NCBI GenBank assembly: GCA_026874595.1
Contig: CM049307.1
Span: 92,168,330-92,232,329 of the forward strand
Reading direction: 5' to 3'
From: Sipunculus nudus
Lineage: Eukaryota > Annelida > Sipuncula > Golfingiida > Sipunculidae
DNA length: 64,000 bases
Of the stretch, positions 36,461-48,901 are shown piece by piece (position 1 is the stretch's first letter; every line of letters begins with the position of its first letter). The notes under the pieces were generated by a model. That model was given only the letters and a program-made list of their open reading frames with translations, was not told where the DNA came from and searched no databases. The position numbers and the translations under genes were made by a program.

Positions 36461-39400
36461 CTATACAAACATTCTTTTGGCCAGCTGGAATATGGGCTCC
36501 TCTTCGAGGGTTCCAGGCTGAAATGTAATCAAGAACCAGTTTATTTCACTTTTATCTTTTTTCTCTTGACGCAAATAAAACTGTTTGGGCAGCATTCCCT
36601 TTCCAATACTATAAATCTAATAGATGCTTAGGTCCTTATGTAACTAAAGATGACTATAATTTGTTTTATATAAAATACCCAAGTCAATTCTCAATTTGTT
36701 CGATTTTCTTATAATCTTTACTATTTCTAAGATCTTAATATCAGAAAATCTTTCAATTACTTATTTACATATGCACAGTTTAAAAATGTCTTTCTTCTGA
36801 ATCTTCTTTTGGACCCATTATTAGACAAACAATTCAAGGTTGATGTTAAATATTTATATATCATATTATATATACAGGTGTATGTGATCGATATTCCGCA
36901 CCCAAATAATTAAACAGAGACAGAAAAAGAACACTGACCACTCCGGATGCCTGTTTGCAGTTTGCAGGGGGTGTGAACACAGAGTTGTCTCTGATACCGG
37001 GGGTGATGTTGAAGATGAACGCTGATCTGACCTCAGCTGCATTATGAACAATGTATCAGCAGACATCAAAAAGTATAAATAACAGAGATATATTAAAGAA
37101 GCAAAAAAGCTTACGCAACAAGAAAACGGATTGGCTTATCGAGAATTCTTTGTCTCAATTTTTATCTGAACATGAGTTGAAGTTGACCGATTTGGATTCT
37201 AGCTGTTCGGAACTATTTAGCTTTGTTATGTTTAATTATATCTTTTTTTTTTCGTAATACAATTTTGTTATTTTTGTGTTGTTTCTTGTTCATAAAGGTA
37301 ATTATCAATATCCAACCCGCCAACACTCATTGAAGTAAAAAGAAGTGCCTGAAAAAGTATGCTTGTTTGTCTTAATTCGCACTCTATTCCATAATATGAT
37401 ACATTTGTGGGAAAGATATCCCTTAATCCTAAGTACTATAATTTTGTTGTGTAGTTGGGGAAAAATGAGATTGAGAACGACAAGAATTACAACTAAGATA
37501 TCTCCAAATCTGGGACTGCGCGGGGACTAGGGTCCTGGACTCCTTTCAGTCTTTACAAATAAACCTTCTTACGTGTACTTCCCGTTCTGAGCTCGTTCAT
37601 CATGACTGGGACGCAGGTGCCTTGGGCTCTGCTAGAAACAATGTTTACATCATCTTCCGGAGAAGATGTCCAAGAGTTGACCGGCAGTTGGCGATTTCCG
37701 ACACCAAAGTAGAATTGAGTGAGAAACTTCTCATCGACTACAGGCAGACAAAAGTAAAAATAAGTGTTACATTGAATACGTAATGATAGTTTAAGTTGTC
37801 TTTTTGAAAGTGTATACAGTGTATATTGTGTTTGCCTTGTGCAGTAAAACAAAAGATTATAACCTAGATGTAAATATAATAATTATATATTTATACATTT
37901 AACCCTTTATAAGACATTGCAATAGTAAAATGTAATACTAAGGATATGGTGTAAGTCATTTAAATCTGTCTATGATCAAAATTCCTTTTTTCTTGGACAT
38001 GTAATGTTTATGTGTTTAGTTCGGTGGCTTTAATTTGAGAAAAACTAAGAGAACAGTCTTTATCCAGTAAACATAACAATGGTAATGCAATTGACAATTA
38101 AAAATTCTAGTGAACAGTTTCATGATTAGTGAAGCAATCTATAAATCCCGGATGCCCTTTATAGATAGGCAAATCATATAATTAATGAAACTGTTCAAAA
38201 GATTGATAGTTTCTGAATCGAATGCAACTGCTAACCAACGGAATCAGCGAAGCAAGAAAAACACCACAAATATTTCCTGGAGGACGCCATATGAATCAAT
38301 TGTACTTACCACCGACGCAGTCCTGTCTCAAACCTTCTTGCCAAACGAATTCAGCGCAGGTAGGTCCCTCGATGTAGTAAGCCCTTTCCTGAAGAAAAAT
38401 ACCCCGAAAGATAACTAAAAGAAATTTGGGTTGTTACCCCGGGCTTGCTTGTTAGTGCGTCCGAGTTTCCACCAAAGAATTAATGCTTTTTGTTAACATC
38501 ACACTTCGAAGTATTAATTCTATTATAAATTTTAATTTTTTTATGATTCGTCATTTTATTTGAAAATATTCATGATTCGTCAGAATCAGGAAATGAGTAC
38601 ATGATTTCAATTAAAATAAATATATCGCTAATTTATTTTAGCATAAGTGTAACAGCCTGTTATACTGGAGAAATCATTTTATTTTTTTGAGATGCGATTT
38701 ATTATGTAATCATAGAATATGTGTATCTGATAATATCTGAATGCAACACGGGCTAAGAACTCAAATAATATGATAGCATCAAAACGACCCAAATAATAAT
38801 TTTTGTCATTGTTGTTTTTTGTTGTTTTTTCTAATAAACACTAAATTACTAGACTGTCATATTCAAGCAGAAACTGTGAACATATATTTTAAATTATTAT
38901 TTCCATCAAAGTGAAGTTTTCTTTCCTTAAAAAAATCAGTACCTTCATAATGTCAAGAATTGCCGTTCGGTCGCTACGGTAACCGTTAGAACCCATTCTT
39001 CTGTAACTGATTGCAAGCTTCTTGTTTGTGTAGTCAAAGTGCACGCTATCGCTGTCCTGTGGAGATAATAACAACCTAGAGTGGTCAGAAAAATCATCAG
39101 ATATTCCAACGATGAAAGGATTAACGCTTGATATTTAACATTACTAAGGTACAACATAAGGAAAAGAAAAACACGTTATTATCCAGCGCATAACCCGATT
39201 CGTGAATTAAGCATCGTCTGATCATGTTGAACGTACCCTTGACAATCCTCTACTATATTAAAATACCGTTTGTTTCCGCAAAATGTCGGCACTAGCAGAC
39301 CAGAGGGTATCAGAAGACACTGTAAGATCAGCTCAACGCATTCCCGTGTTAATTTGTTTTATCATTTAAGCAAACAAAGTATAAGCAAAAGATATTTCTT

Positions 39401-39726
39401 TGAAAAGTAACACAATTTGATTTTGAAGTAGTCGAAGCTGTCACACAGTGCGAACCAGTAAAGGCCTCGTCTTGAGATGAAAGTAGAAATTAAACTTCTG
39501 ACGGAAGGAAGGCTTATTCAAACCAAAGATCGAAACATTTCGCCCGGCTAAACCAGTTAAAGAAGAAATTGAAGACAAAATGGCTTACCACGAATCCGAC
39601 GGGTTGGTCTTGATAGTTGACCCCACCAAGCCCACCAATGGAGGCCTCCCATTGGTCAGGTGAGCAGCAGGGATCGACAGCGATGCTAGGAACGAATACT
39701 GCGGCGAGAGCTAGGAGACCGATCAT
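36461..39726 (-). CDS. EPDR: Ependymin-related protein gene D (6 exons)
   Basis: Exons in coding order: 39589-39726, 38943-39056, 38310-38388, 37573-37737, 36939-37036, 36461-36517. The product is 216 residues with the same splice phases. It differs from gene C at only a few residues that I can see: Ala111 to Val at the exon 3/4 junction and Ile201 to Thr in exon 6. Signal peptide, six cysteines, NIT sequon and the SVFTPP block are intact. Intron 3 contains a tract (about 37,990-38,070) that matches gene B better than its near-identical sister C. The gene is predicted functional. Tissue and ligand cannot be read from sequence. Confidence 0.92.
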
Positions 39727-39768
39727 GGCGACTAAGTTTATGTGTGGAGTATTCTGAGGTCTGGTTCA

Positions 39769-39848
39769 TTTATATATAGTATTATCTAGCCGGTCTAAGT
39801 CCGGCAGGTTGTCCTTGCATGCGTCACGCCACGTGACCTCGTGACTCA
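39769..39848 (-). promoter_or_regulatory. Core and proximal promoter of gene D
   Basis: TATA box 39769-39778, GCCGG-n7-CCGGC 39789-39805, CACGTG 39830-39835, TGACTCA 39842-39848. Identical arrangement to gene C. Confidence 0.7.
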
Positions 39849-41380
39849 TCCAGGGAGAAAATGTCTTATCTGTGTCAACATTAACTCACAAAGTCCAAGT
39901 CATCAGAATGATACTATAGATCAACGAAAGTTCTGCGAATACTTCGCAAGTTAATGTCTATTAATCTTGTACACATATACTGCTATCAGAATGAAACATC
40001 ATTTACAGTTATACATTTTGTCATATAAACCATGAAACACGGTCGTTCGTTATCCCACAAAGAAATGTGAACTTGTAAATGTAAAAATACTGTTTGAAGT
40101 GTTTAATATATAAACTGGTGTATTCACAGATGGAGAAAAAATGTTTCGAGTACAAATTCTGTGTCCGATAGAAATGTGTTTGTGAGTGGTTGTTCCTGAC
40201 GGAAGGCCTGGGAACTGTTTAAATACATAGCATTTTAGCAGAATTAAAGCATTTTTCATTGATACAATTGAAATAGTAGTGAAAGGAATTAGAGAATAAT
40301 GTGTAGTGATCCTTTTTGAAGCATGTGTAATTTCCAGATAAATTAATTACCCACCCTTTAGGATAGATATTCCTCAAAATCAAAAATGAATAGTACAATT
40401 TATAATTTATATTTTGGATTATTTTCCTAAGAGCGTTGAGTGTTAAATATTTTTTTTAATATAATTATTGAATGCAATTACTTCACTCTTAACATCTCAG
40501 GTCTTGTGCACTTTTCAGTGCATTGTGGGTTCGTGAGAAGCAGCCAGATTGACCATGATACAACTTGGTTGATAAAGGATGTTAAATCCAAGATGAACGA
40601 CTGATAAACCTGAAATGCTCAGACACATCACGTGGACGCACAGCACACATACATAATCAGCAGACTGAGATTCATGTATTCTGAGGAAAGAATACAACTA
40701 CGGCATCTGTTACCCCACCCATTCTCAAATATAACATTATTTTTCATAAATTTCCCTTCCACCTTTTACACATTACAAAATTTATTAATCCTTTGATAAA
40801 ATAAACATTCTCTTGCTTTTTCCTTTACCTAATGTTTACTTTTCACCTATTAAACAGCGTAAGAAAAAGGTTTTAAACAATCTGAAAAGACAGAATAATT
40901 CCTGTACAGGAGACATGTTTGTAGACATCATGCATACATAACGAAACAATTAAAAAGACAGAGAGACAGACAGACGGACAAAGAAAGAGGTATAAAGGCT
41001 GCGAGGGATCTTTGTTCTTCTGCAGCGCTTTCACAATAAGAAGTATCTTATTCCATGATCCAGCTGTTGCAAAACAAGCTCCTACTGAAATCAACCGTTA
41101 CGAAAATCAAGGGACTCCTGGATGAAACTCCTCGAAAATAGATGGCTCATAGGTCTATATATTGCAAATAAGAAAACTGCTTGGTTCATGAACTGCACAA
41201 CATGGCTCGACTCATCTGTATTTTTTACACAATCTGACGTTACTGTTGCCACCCGAGACACCACTAATCTACAAAATGCCATTATCTTGGTCTACCTACT
41301 GTTGTGTTCAAGTCTTGAACCTTTAAAATTTATTTCTAAAAATATGTCATCCAAAAGAGCTCGCAACAATCAACCGGATG
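39849..41380. other. 5' flank of gene D
   Basis: Non-coding copy of the unit 5' flank, collinear with 27,230-28,760. No additional gene was seen. Confidence 0.6.
40507..40670 (-). promoter_or_regulatory. Conserved upstream element, copy D
   Basis: Same TGCACT/AGTGCA hairpin and CACGTG segment as in the other units. Confidence 0.45.
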
Positions 41381-41855
41381 CTGCCTCTCTTATCCACTAT
41401 AAACAATATTGCGCTTTCTGTCCACCAACTTCCCTACCATGAACAGCATTTTGCCTCTTTATTCACCCGCTTCCCCACCATCAACAGAATCGTGCGTCTT
41501 TTTCCACATGCTTACACGCCATAAACAAAATTGTATCACTTGGTCCAACCGATTCCCGACCATCAATAATCTTGTGCCCCTTTGTCGATCCGCTTATCCA
41601 CCACCAACAACATAGTGCTGTTTTTATTAATTGGGTTCCCTACAATCAGAAACATTCTCATTGTTCTTATGCTTCCGCGTCATGAAAAAACTTTGTGCCT
41701 TTTTGTCCACTCGCTTCGCAGCCAACAACAACACTGTGTCTTTTTTCCACCCCCTTCCCCGACCGCAACAACATGGTGCTTCTTTGGTAACCCGCTTTCC
41801 TAAAATAAACATGATCGTGTCTCTTTGTGGATCCGCTTATAGTTCCAACTGGATT
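41380..41855. repeat. About 42-bp minisatellite, unit D
   Basis: Same length and unit order as the copy in unit C. Confidence 0.8.
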
Positions 41856-42655
41856 TAAAACCTTTATCTATATATACTTCAATTAACTTTGCCAAATATT
41901 TCGGCCACATCGCCTCTCTCAATCCTAGTTATGCCCATAGGTAGGAATACGTATAATGAATGGCCTATGGAGTTTTTACGCCTAGTTGGGATGAATCAGT
42001 GGTATAAACTTGCGTCATTCGGGTTTTACTGCGCACCGACATCTGACATACTCATCTTTTAAATCACCCGTGAGCTTTTAAACGTGATTTAATTATAAAT
42101 ACCTCAGCGTTTTATAAGGTCAGGAAATTAATATTATGAAGTAATTCTGATGACAGGCTGGAAGGTTCTGGTGGTTAGCGTTTCACTGTAATAGGACCCA
42201 AAGCGTCAGGGAACTGGGCGAATTTAACCGTGACAAAATTGGTATACTATAGTAGGGTTACTACTCCTAGTCCGAGTACAAGTCAAAGACAAGGACCCAA
42301 GGAACTTAAGTCCATATTGTTTCCTTTGGAGTGAGTTTCTTGTCTATGTCCATTCCTTTATTGCGAGAAAATTCTAAAAGATGTCACCCAATCAATTTTA
42401 TATAGATTTTGCATCGATAAAATGTTGCCATATCAATGAGTTTCGGGTCCGAGGCGTGAATAGCCTATCGAATCCTCGTGTCGATAACATTATACCCTTT
42501 CCAGTCATATTTAGATTATAGCTGTAGAAACGCAAGTTTTAAAGGTGCTGGTGACCATAGAATTATACAACTGGATCGAATAATTGTAGATAAATAACAA
42601 GAAAAGGTAGGAGATACGGGGATAAATAGAGGAGGTATAAGAAATTATTGACCAT

Positions 42656-44601
42656 AAGGTTTGTTCTATCATTCTCTGAAGAATCAAAGTTTTTTATTCT
42701 ATAATCTGAAAGTAACAGACGTTTTTATGATCATCAAATCGTCAGCAAGCGTGTCAAGCATTTTCAATATCTTCCAGGTGACATATTTTGCATAATCCAA
42801 TATGTTGTTTAACATTCGTGATGCTGTTTTCTTCAAGGAATATTTTGTGGTCATTTTTTCTCATTTTGTAAAACAATTGATAAATATAGTAATAATTCAT
42901 CAATTTCAGATAATAAATGGAAAATTTGACAGAAACACGACAAAGTTCTGGAAAGGTTTCTAAGATGTTGATTCGATAAAATGTTTTATGTCTCATATAT
43001 AAATTGACCAACATTTTCATGTTCCATTGACCAAACAATTTCGCCGGGACTATGTATCTCTTTGACTTACAAAATCTAGTATAAATACATTTGATTCCAA
43101 AATATATTTTGTATTCCGTGATCAGAATGCACATATTGATTTACATTTGTTTTATAAAATCAAAATGGAATATGAGATGTTCATGCTGTAAAATGAAACC
43201 CTTGTCATTTCAAGTTTAAAATGTTGCCAAAATTGATAGCATAATATACCTTTTATTTCACATTGAATTGGTCGATAAAGATTTCATCAGATGTATTGGA
43301 TAAATTTAAAAAGAAAACACAAACATAAACAAAACCTTGACAGAAAGAAATACACAATACATGTGTAAATAGATATGACGCCGATTGTAACATTTAATGT
43401 TCATTAAAAGTTATTCTTTTTATGAAGAACGATTGGTAATTCCTCGCTTTTTTTGATGGTTATGTACAATTTTATTGGAAAACTAATGTTCTAAATTTAG
43501 CAAAATAGACGCACAAACATTAATATTTTATATATACATATTGTTAAATGGGCCATTAAAAGATCAACAACAAATCAATAAAACATCAACAAAATATTTA
43601 GCATGTCAAAAAATTGTTCAGTGAATTTTAAAATTAAACTGTAATAGGGTTAACCGGCTTTCTTTATAAAGCAGTCTCTCATAGATATTAAATAAATAGT
43701 TTTATAACAGAACCTGATTCATGCAACTATGAGGTCCAAAGGGAGGGATGTCACATAACGCACAGTACTACTTTATAGAATTCCGACTATAGTTCAATAA
43801 CGGAAAGGGTAAATATATGAGTGTTAAATACAGATAGAGAGTAAATAGATAATATTCATGTTCATTAAAAGGATTTTTTTAATAAAGATAATAACTTGCG
43901 ATTTAATCAAAGCAGAATGGAAATAATTAATATTTATAATTGAAATTTTTATCCTGGTCGTAAAAAATCTTACCAGATTTTCCAAAGTAATTATTTCATG
44001 AGTGTCGAAAGGTCATCGGAAAGGATTCGTTTAATTATTGCATGATGTCAACATTTTTATACATGGCATTTTAAGGTAAGAATCTTAGCTGGGCAACCTG
44101 TTTGATATATATAAAACACATATCATTTGCGTTTTATGTGGTACATATATGTTTGTTAGTATTCAAGCGATGTCCCATAAGGACATACTGGATTTTCAAT
44201 ACATTTAGATAATATTAAATATTGAATATTTGCTCAATGTTTGAAAAATATATTAAAACTCTTTTCATATTTAATGATATCTTATTTTAAAATGTATTTT
44301 CAAAGCCGTAATGGGGTTTCTTATATCATATTTCATTATGTACAATGTATTGTATTATATACTCATTACCAGTAGACTCGTAAGCAATTTAAATATATAT
44401 GCATGCAATGTATAAGCATTTGCCAGTAGGCTCTAAACAATAGGTTGACCAGTGCGTCTCCGTGACTTCGAAGTTTACACTTTTGGACCACATCCCGGCA
44501 CTTCTGAGTGGCTTCTGAGATGGCTTCCGAGCACAAATCGTCTATAACTTTTAGATTAGGCAATGGATAACTAATTTTCATGGAGTGATAGAACAGACCT
44601 T
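42656..44601. mobile_element. Inverted-repeat-bounded element, unit D
   Basis: Same element and same left-arm truncation as in B and C. The 126-codon minus frame is open at 42754-43134. The duplication breakpoint (about 43,381-43,425) lies inside this element. Confidence 0.6.
42754..43134 (-). CDS. Hypothetical 126-codon frame inside the inverted-repeat element (unit D)
   Basis: Copy of the frame at 30134-30514 with one visible residue change (Leu to His near the C-terminus). No family was recognised. Confidence 0.25.
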   Translation of the reverse strand: MCILITEYKIYFGIKCIYTRFCKSKRYIVPAKLFGQWNMKMLVNLYMRHKTFYRINILETFPELCRVSVKFSIYYLKLMNYYYIYQLFYKMRKNDHKIFLEENSITNVKQHIGLCKICHLEDIENA

Positions 44602-44933
44602 CTTCTGTAAATAAAAATTAAAATGGTGTTGACCTAGAGGTAATTTGGGCATGTTTGCGCACTTTATTTATGAAAAATCCCTGGGTTCCGACCTCCGGCT
44701 TCCGACTCCCGAGTTTTACACACAGCCGGTCACAAACGTATTGTGGTGTCGTGGCCAATTTCCAGGGTAATAAATCATGGATGGGATAGATCCGGGACAC
44801 AAGTCGTCATAGGTTTCGAGATTAAAGAATTCGTTTGATCTTCATGTGCTTCCTTTCCTTGATTTTCGAGAATGGCAGTGAGGGCCAGAGACTATATTGC
44901 TACATATTCCTAGAAAGCAAATTCTGATATAAG

Positions 44934-45284
44934 ATGCTAACCAAATTTATTCAATTGTATGGACAGTTAAACATCGCTGATGAACGAAGTAAATTTCGAG
45001 CGAGGCGTCAATGCCAGGGAGAAACTATAACTGAATATGTTGTTAGTTTACGCGAGCTTCCCGCCACTCGTGTTTTCAAGACTTTTTAAGATGAATTTAT
45101 TAGAGATTATTTAACAGAGCACACATTACACCAGCGAATATGTGAAAAGTTCAACAATAAAATTTGTACTTTACAGAAGGCAAAGCCATTAGCCAAATAA
45201 ATTGAACATGGAATTATATTTATATATAAACAATTCCAACGATAATAAAATTACACGTACAGAGAATATCTTAACGGCAGCTAG
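44934..45284 (+). pseudogene. gag capsid fragment (unit D)
   Basis: Shares the TAA after KTF and the second TAA with B and C. Confidence 0.7.
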
Positions 45285-46569
45285 TGTTTGACTTCACCTT
45301 TTTATAGTTATTATCTCTGGCTGAATTTTAATAATGTACAACAATTGTTTTTACTACTTTATAAATACCATTGAAGAATAAAATACATGTACTGAATTAC
45401 CTTTTCTGTAAATTACTATTTAATACGCGATGATAAATATTTCGTTGTTAATTCCATTATTTGTCCTCTTATCGCACAAACTTGGCCCTCTGAAATATAT
45501 ACGATCAAACAATAATAAACTGAACTTTAAACTAAAAATATTACCCCATATTTCCTTTTTTCATCATTTCGGGTGAAAATAGAACAATACCGCATTTCTG
45601 TCGTGCAAAGCGGTAGTTCTGACACGAAAAGAACAGTACACATAATCCAATGTTGGTAACCACAGTTATCGAGGAACGGCCTTATTTGGAACCGGTCGTT
45701 TCTACCTTATATCAATAATGATAAAAATAGACTTACGCTCCCTGTTGGCTTTAAAAGAAAAGGGCCATGTAAACACATTTGCTTTACCACTGGACGCGAA
45801 TGTATAGAGAACTTATTCCGAATATTGCCGACCACAGTTGCGTGCATAAAAGTGAGCCATTTATAAGACAGGCGGTACTTCCCCCGAATAATGCCGATAG
45901 CTAATTGAACTTAAATGTTAGTGTGAGTAAACGTTGCAGAATACTAGTATGCAAATTATGCTCCTCTTTTCTCAGAGGAGTAAAATTCTTGTTTAGATCA
46001 CCCACTAAACCGATTTTAATTTCCTAATATTTGACAATTGAATGACGAACGTCCCTTGTATCTGGTCTCAATGCCCGCCAACGGATTTACAGATCCCACA
46101 TGCGTGTGATTACTGCCATGATTAAAAAAGTTTTAAACACTTCATGTGGACGGTCACGTTTCATTTTCCTCCGATCAAGTGAAGCTTTACTATTCCTCAG
46201 AACGTAATGTGATCGTCTCCTACGTCTCTTATTTACAGCCAATGTATTGGGTGTTACAACTAATAGCCGATGCATGTCCGGCACTTGTTGGTCAGGGCTG
46301 ATTACTTCCTTTGTAAGGCTCGGTTCGGGCGAACCTTGTTTGCCAAACACTGACCCAATTGACCGCAGTACGGCGCAATGTCTGAGTCGAGCCACCGATT
46401 TAACACCTGTGTACATGTGTTCTCGTTTCTCTTGAGTTTGGGGATATTGATAACCATTATTTCCTAAATTTGTCATTTTCCTTCCACGGATTCAAATACC
46501 CAACGATATTCAATTTGTACAAAAACACGAAAGTAAGCCCATGATATTATCTGAACCTACAGTACCAGG

Positions 46570-47020
46570 TGTCCAGCAGTTAAACCAACCCGTGTGTGCG
46601 GGGACTGTCCACAGAAACCTGTCAGATCATGCTACAGATGTAGTTCTGTCAAGCATCTTGCAAATGTTTAAAGATGTTCCGAAAAAACTACGCAGTGTCG
46701 CCATTGCCAAAATATTGGTCACTATACCCAAGCATTGTGTGCCACAATTAAGGCAGGGTACAAATGGTAATACTGAACACATACAAGACAGTGCACCGAC
46801 TGATGATACATTAGAAACTGAATTTTCTCCTTCCTCCAAAACTGCCGTATTACGGGCGTTACATATAACAGTAAACACATACATGCCAAAGTTCTTATCT
46901 ACAACATTTCATATCGATACAGGCGCTACAGTTTCACTGATTGTTCTTGATATGTATATAAACATTTTGCGAATAGCTGTTTTAACCCCTGTGATATCAG
47001 GTTTACAATCATTATATTGA
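46570..47020 (+). pseudogene. gag zinc knuckles and protease fragment (unit D)
   Basis: Knuckle remnants (CYRCSSVKHLANV, CRHCQNIGH) and HIDTGA are present, in shifted frames. Confidence 0.7.
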
Positions 47021-47286
47021 CATAAACGGCCACTTTACTGCTACTGTAAATATGAATAGTCAAGAGGTACAATGCAGGAGCTATGTTACTCTGAAAGTCT
47101 GATGTATTCTTGACATCAGAGACGTTTCTGATGCTGGTTTGATTTCAAACAGAGGCCAATGCATTTTCAAGGTGGACACATTAGATTGTCTAGGAGAAAC
47201 AATGGCATTGAATTCTACTTCAGGCAGCCCATATCATGTGCATATGGGTTTATTTGTAAAGCTTAATAAAAAAACTCCGCCAGTAA

Positions 47287-47472
47287 GTGTATTGGCCAAA
47301 GATGGACACTGATGCAGAAGTTGCATTGCTTGATTGTTTTTTCTGCCAAAACAGCGACACAGTGCACATCACTTCAAGGACAACTCTGAAGGCGCACGAC
47401 GTACCACATGGTCTAAGTAAATCATCTGATCCAACGAGCCCAACGTGTAAGTGGACACATAATCATGAATGA
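47287..47472 (+). pseudogene. Integrase zinc-binding fragment (unit D)
   Basis: Reads VYWPKMDTDAE with a C-x2-C pair. It keeps the WP of the family motif that B and C have changed to WQ. Confidence 0.65.
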
Positions 47473-48870
47473 TATGTTGAGTGAGCTCCCTGAACACAAA
47501 CATGAAATTAAATACTACAATTATTTGTGTTTGAACGACAGTAAAAAAAACATTTCTGGCGTACGCTCGTTTACATTAGAAACCGACGTTGTACACAATG
47601 GAAGAACTTATTCTAGGCGACTTAGTAACTGTTTTACATCTTCATGTTGATTACTTTGCAATTACAATCTATATAGAAAAAGTGCAATACCATTTGAGTA
47701 ATATATGTAAAACTATATGGGAGACATCGAATCCAAAATGGAAATTAGAGTAATAAAAAACCGACTTTCAAATGTAAAAGCGATATATAGATACTCTATA
47801 ATTTGTACTAAATAACTGGTGCACGCCGGGTAAAAAAGGGGAATCGTGTGTGTATGGGAGGGGGGCTGTTCCGTACGATCTGGATAAAGGTAAATTGTGA
47901 TTATTATGATTAAAATCTCATTGGCACAAGGTTAGTAAAATTCCTGGGGTAGTAATTATATCATCTTCAGGGAGACAGCAGGTGTGATTACAAGGATATC
48001 GCATTAACTTGTAAAAGGTGGTACATAGTTCTGCAATTTTTGACACTTGGTCAAAATAGAATGGATTTAAATGAATCGTTTAAATGGTTTGTCTTTCCTT
48101 TTTGTTAGAAAATAATAAATGGTGGCCCAAAAACCATATATGAGGACTGATATAATTTTTCATCCTTGAGAAATCTTTGTTTTAGCCTTAAAAACCAAGA
48201 TGGAATCAGAAATCCTCAAAATATTAATTCAGTTTTTAAATTTATTGTATAAAACAGTTCTGACAGTAATATAACACGTAGAATTTACAGCTAAACAGTA
48301 ACTTTCGTGATGACTGTCTATTTGAAAGGACGTAATCCTGTAGCAGTATTAAACAGATACTCTCTTGTATTATGTATGTTTTCTGTTTATATTTTTAAAG
48401 AAAAGATTTATATATGACAAAATAAGTGTGGTGTGGTTAAATTTTTGGAAGCTTTACGAACACGCATTACATCATATGTCTCAGACAGACAGATTGGATG
48501 GAATTTTAATTAATGCAGAAATAAGAAGAATTTCTTGTAAAATTTTGTATAGTTTGCATTTAATGTCTACCCTGTGGACATGAATGCTCCTTCCATTTGG
48601 AATGATGTACTTTAAAGACCTTTGTGTGTTTGGTTCACATATTATAATATATTTTTTATTTGTTTTGACATGACACCTCACCCATCACAGATTATGGTTT
48701 TACGACGTTACACCTCACATGTCTAACGTTTACTGATAATAGTTTCACAATTTTACACCTCACATCTTCATGGATTATGCCTTTACATTTATCTCTTTCA
48801 TCCTTTATACATTCACGCTTCCTGATGTACACTATTATACAGAATATTCTTGAACAGGTTTACACAACAA
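47473..48870. other. 3' flank of copy E
   Basis: Non-coding copy of the unit 3' flank. The MITE target site is uninterrupted near 48,570. No separate gene was seen. Confidence 0.6.
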
Positions 48871-48874
48871 ATTA

Positions 48875-48880
48875 TTTATT
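48875..48880 (-). terminator. Poly(A) signal of copy E
   Basis: AATAAA on the minus strand, about 21 bp after the old stop codon. Confidence 0.7.
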
Positions 48881-48901
48881 TAATAAAAAAATGACATATT
48901 A

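Larger units (their letters stand above)
30761..43380. repeat. 12.6-kb recent tandem duplication, copy 2
   Basis: Partner of 18,161-30,760. It contains the distal spacer of unit C, gene D and the proximal spacer of unit D. Differences from copy 1 are few: single bases, short homopolymers, the intron-3 tract near 38,000 and a 26-bp indel. Confidence 0.8.
44865..47472 (+). mobile_element. Decayed Ty3/gypsy-like retroelement, unit D
   Basis: gag 44934-45284, unassigned segment with minus frame 46087-46476, zinc knuckles and protease 46570-47020, integrase piece 47287-47472. It lacks 171 bp upstream of gag that B and C have (homologous to 19654-19824). The A run between the knuckles is one base shorter than in B and C, giving one continuous 159-codon frame at 46541-47020 that is not the zinc-knuckle frame. 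Confidence 0.7.

Noticed and set aside
18161-43380. The near-identical units as an assembly artefact
   Set aside because: Not fully excluded, but private indels, a converted tract and distinct flanks on each side argue for real copies. Long-read depth would settle it.
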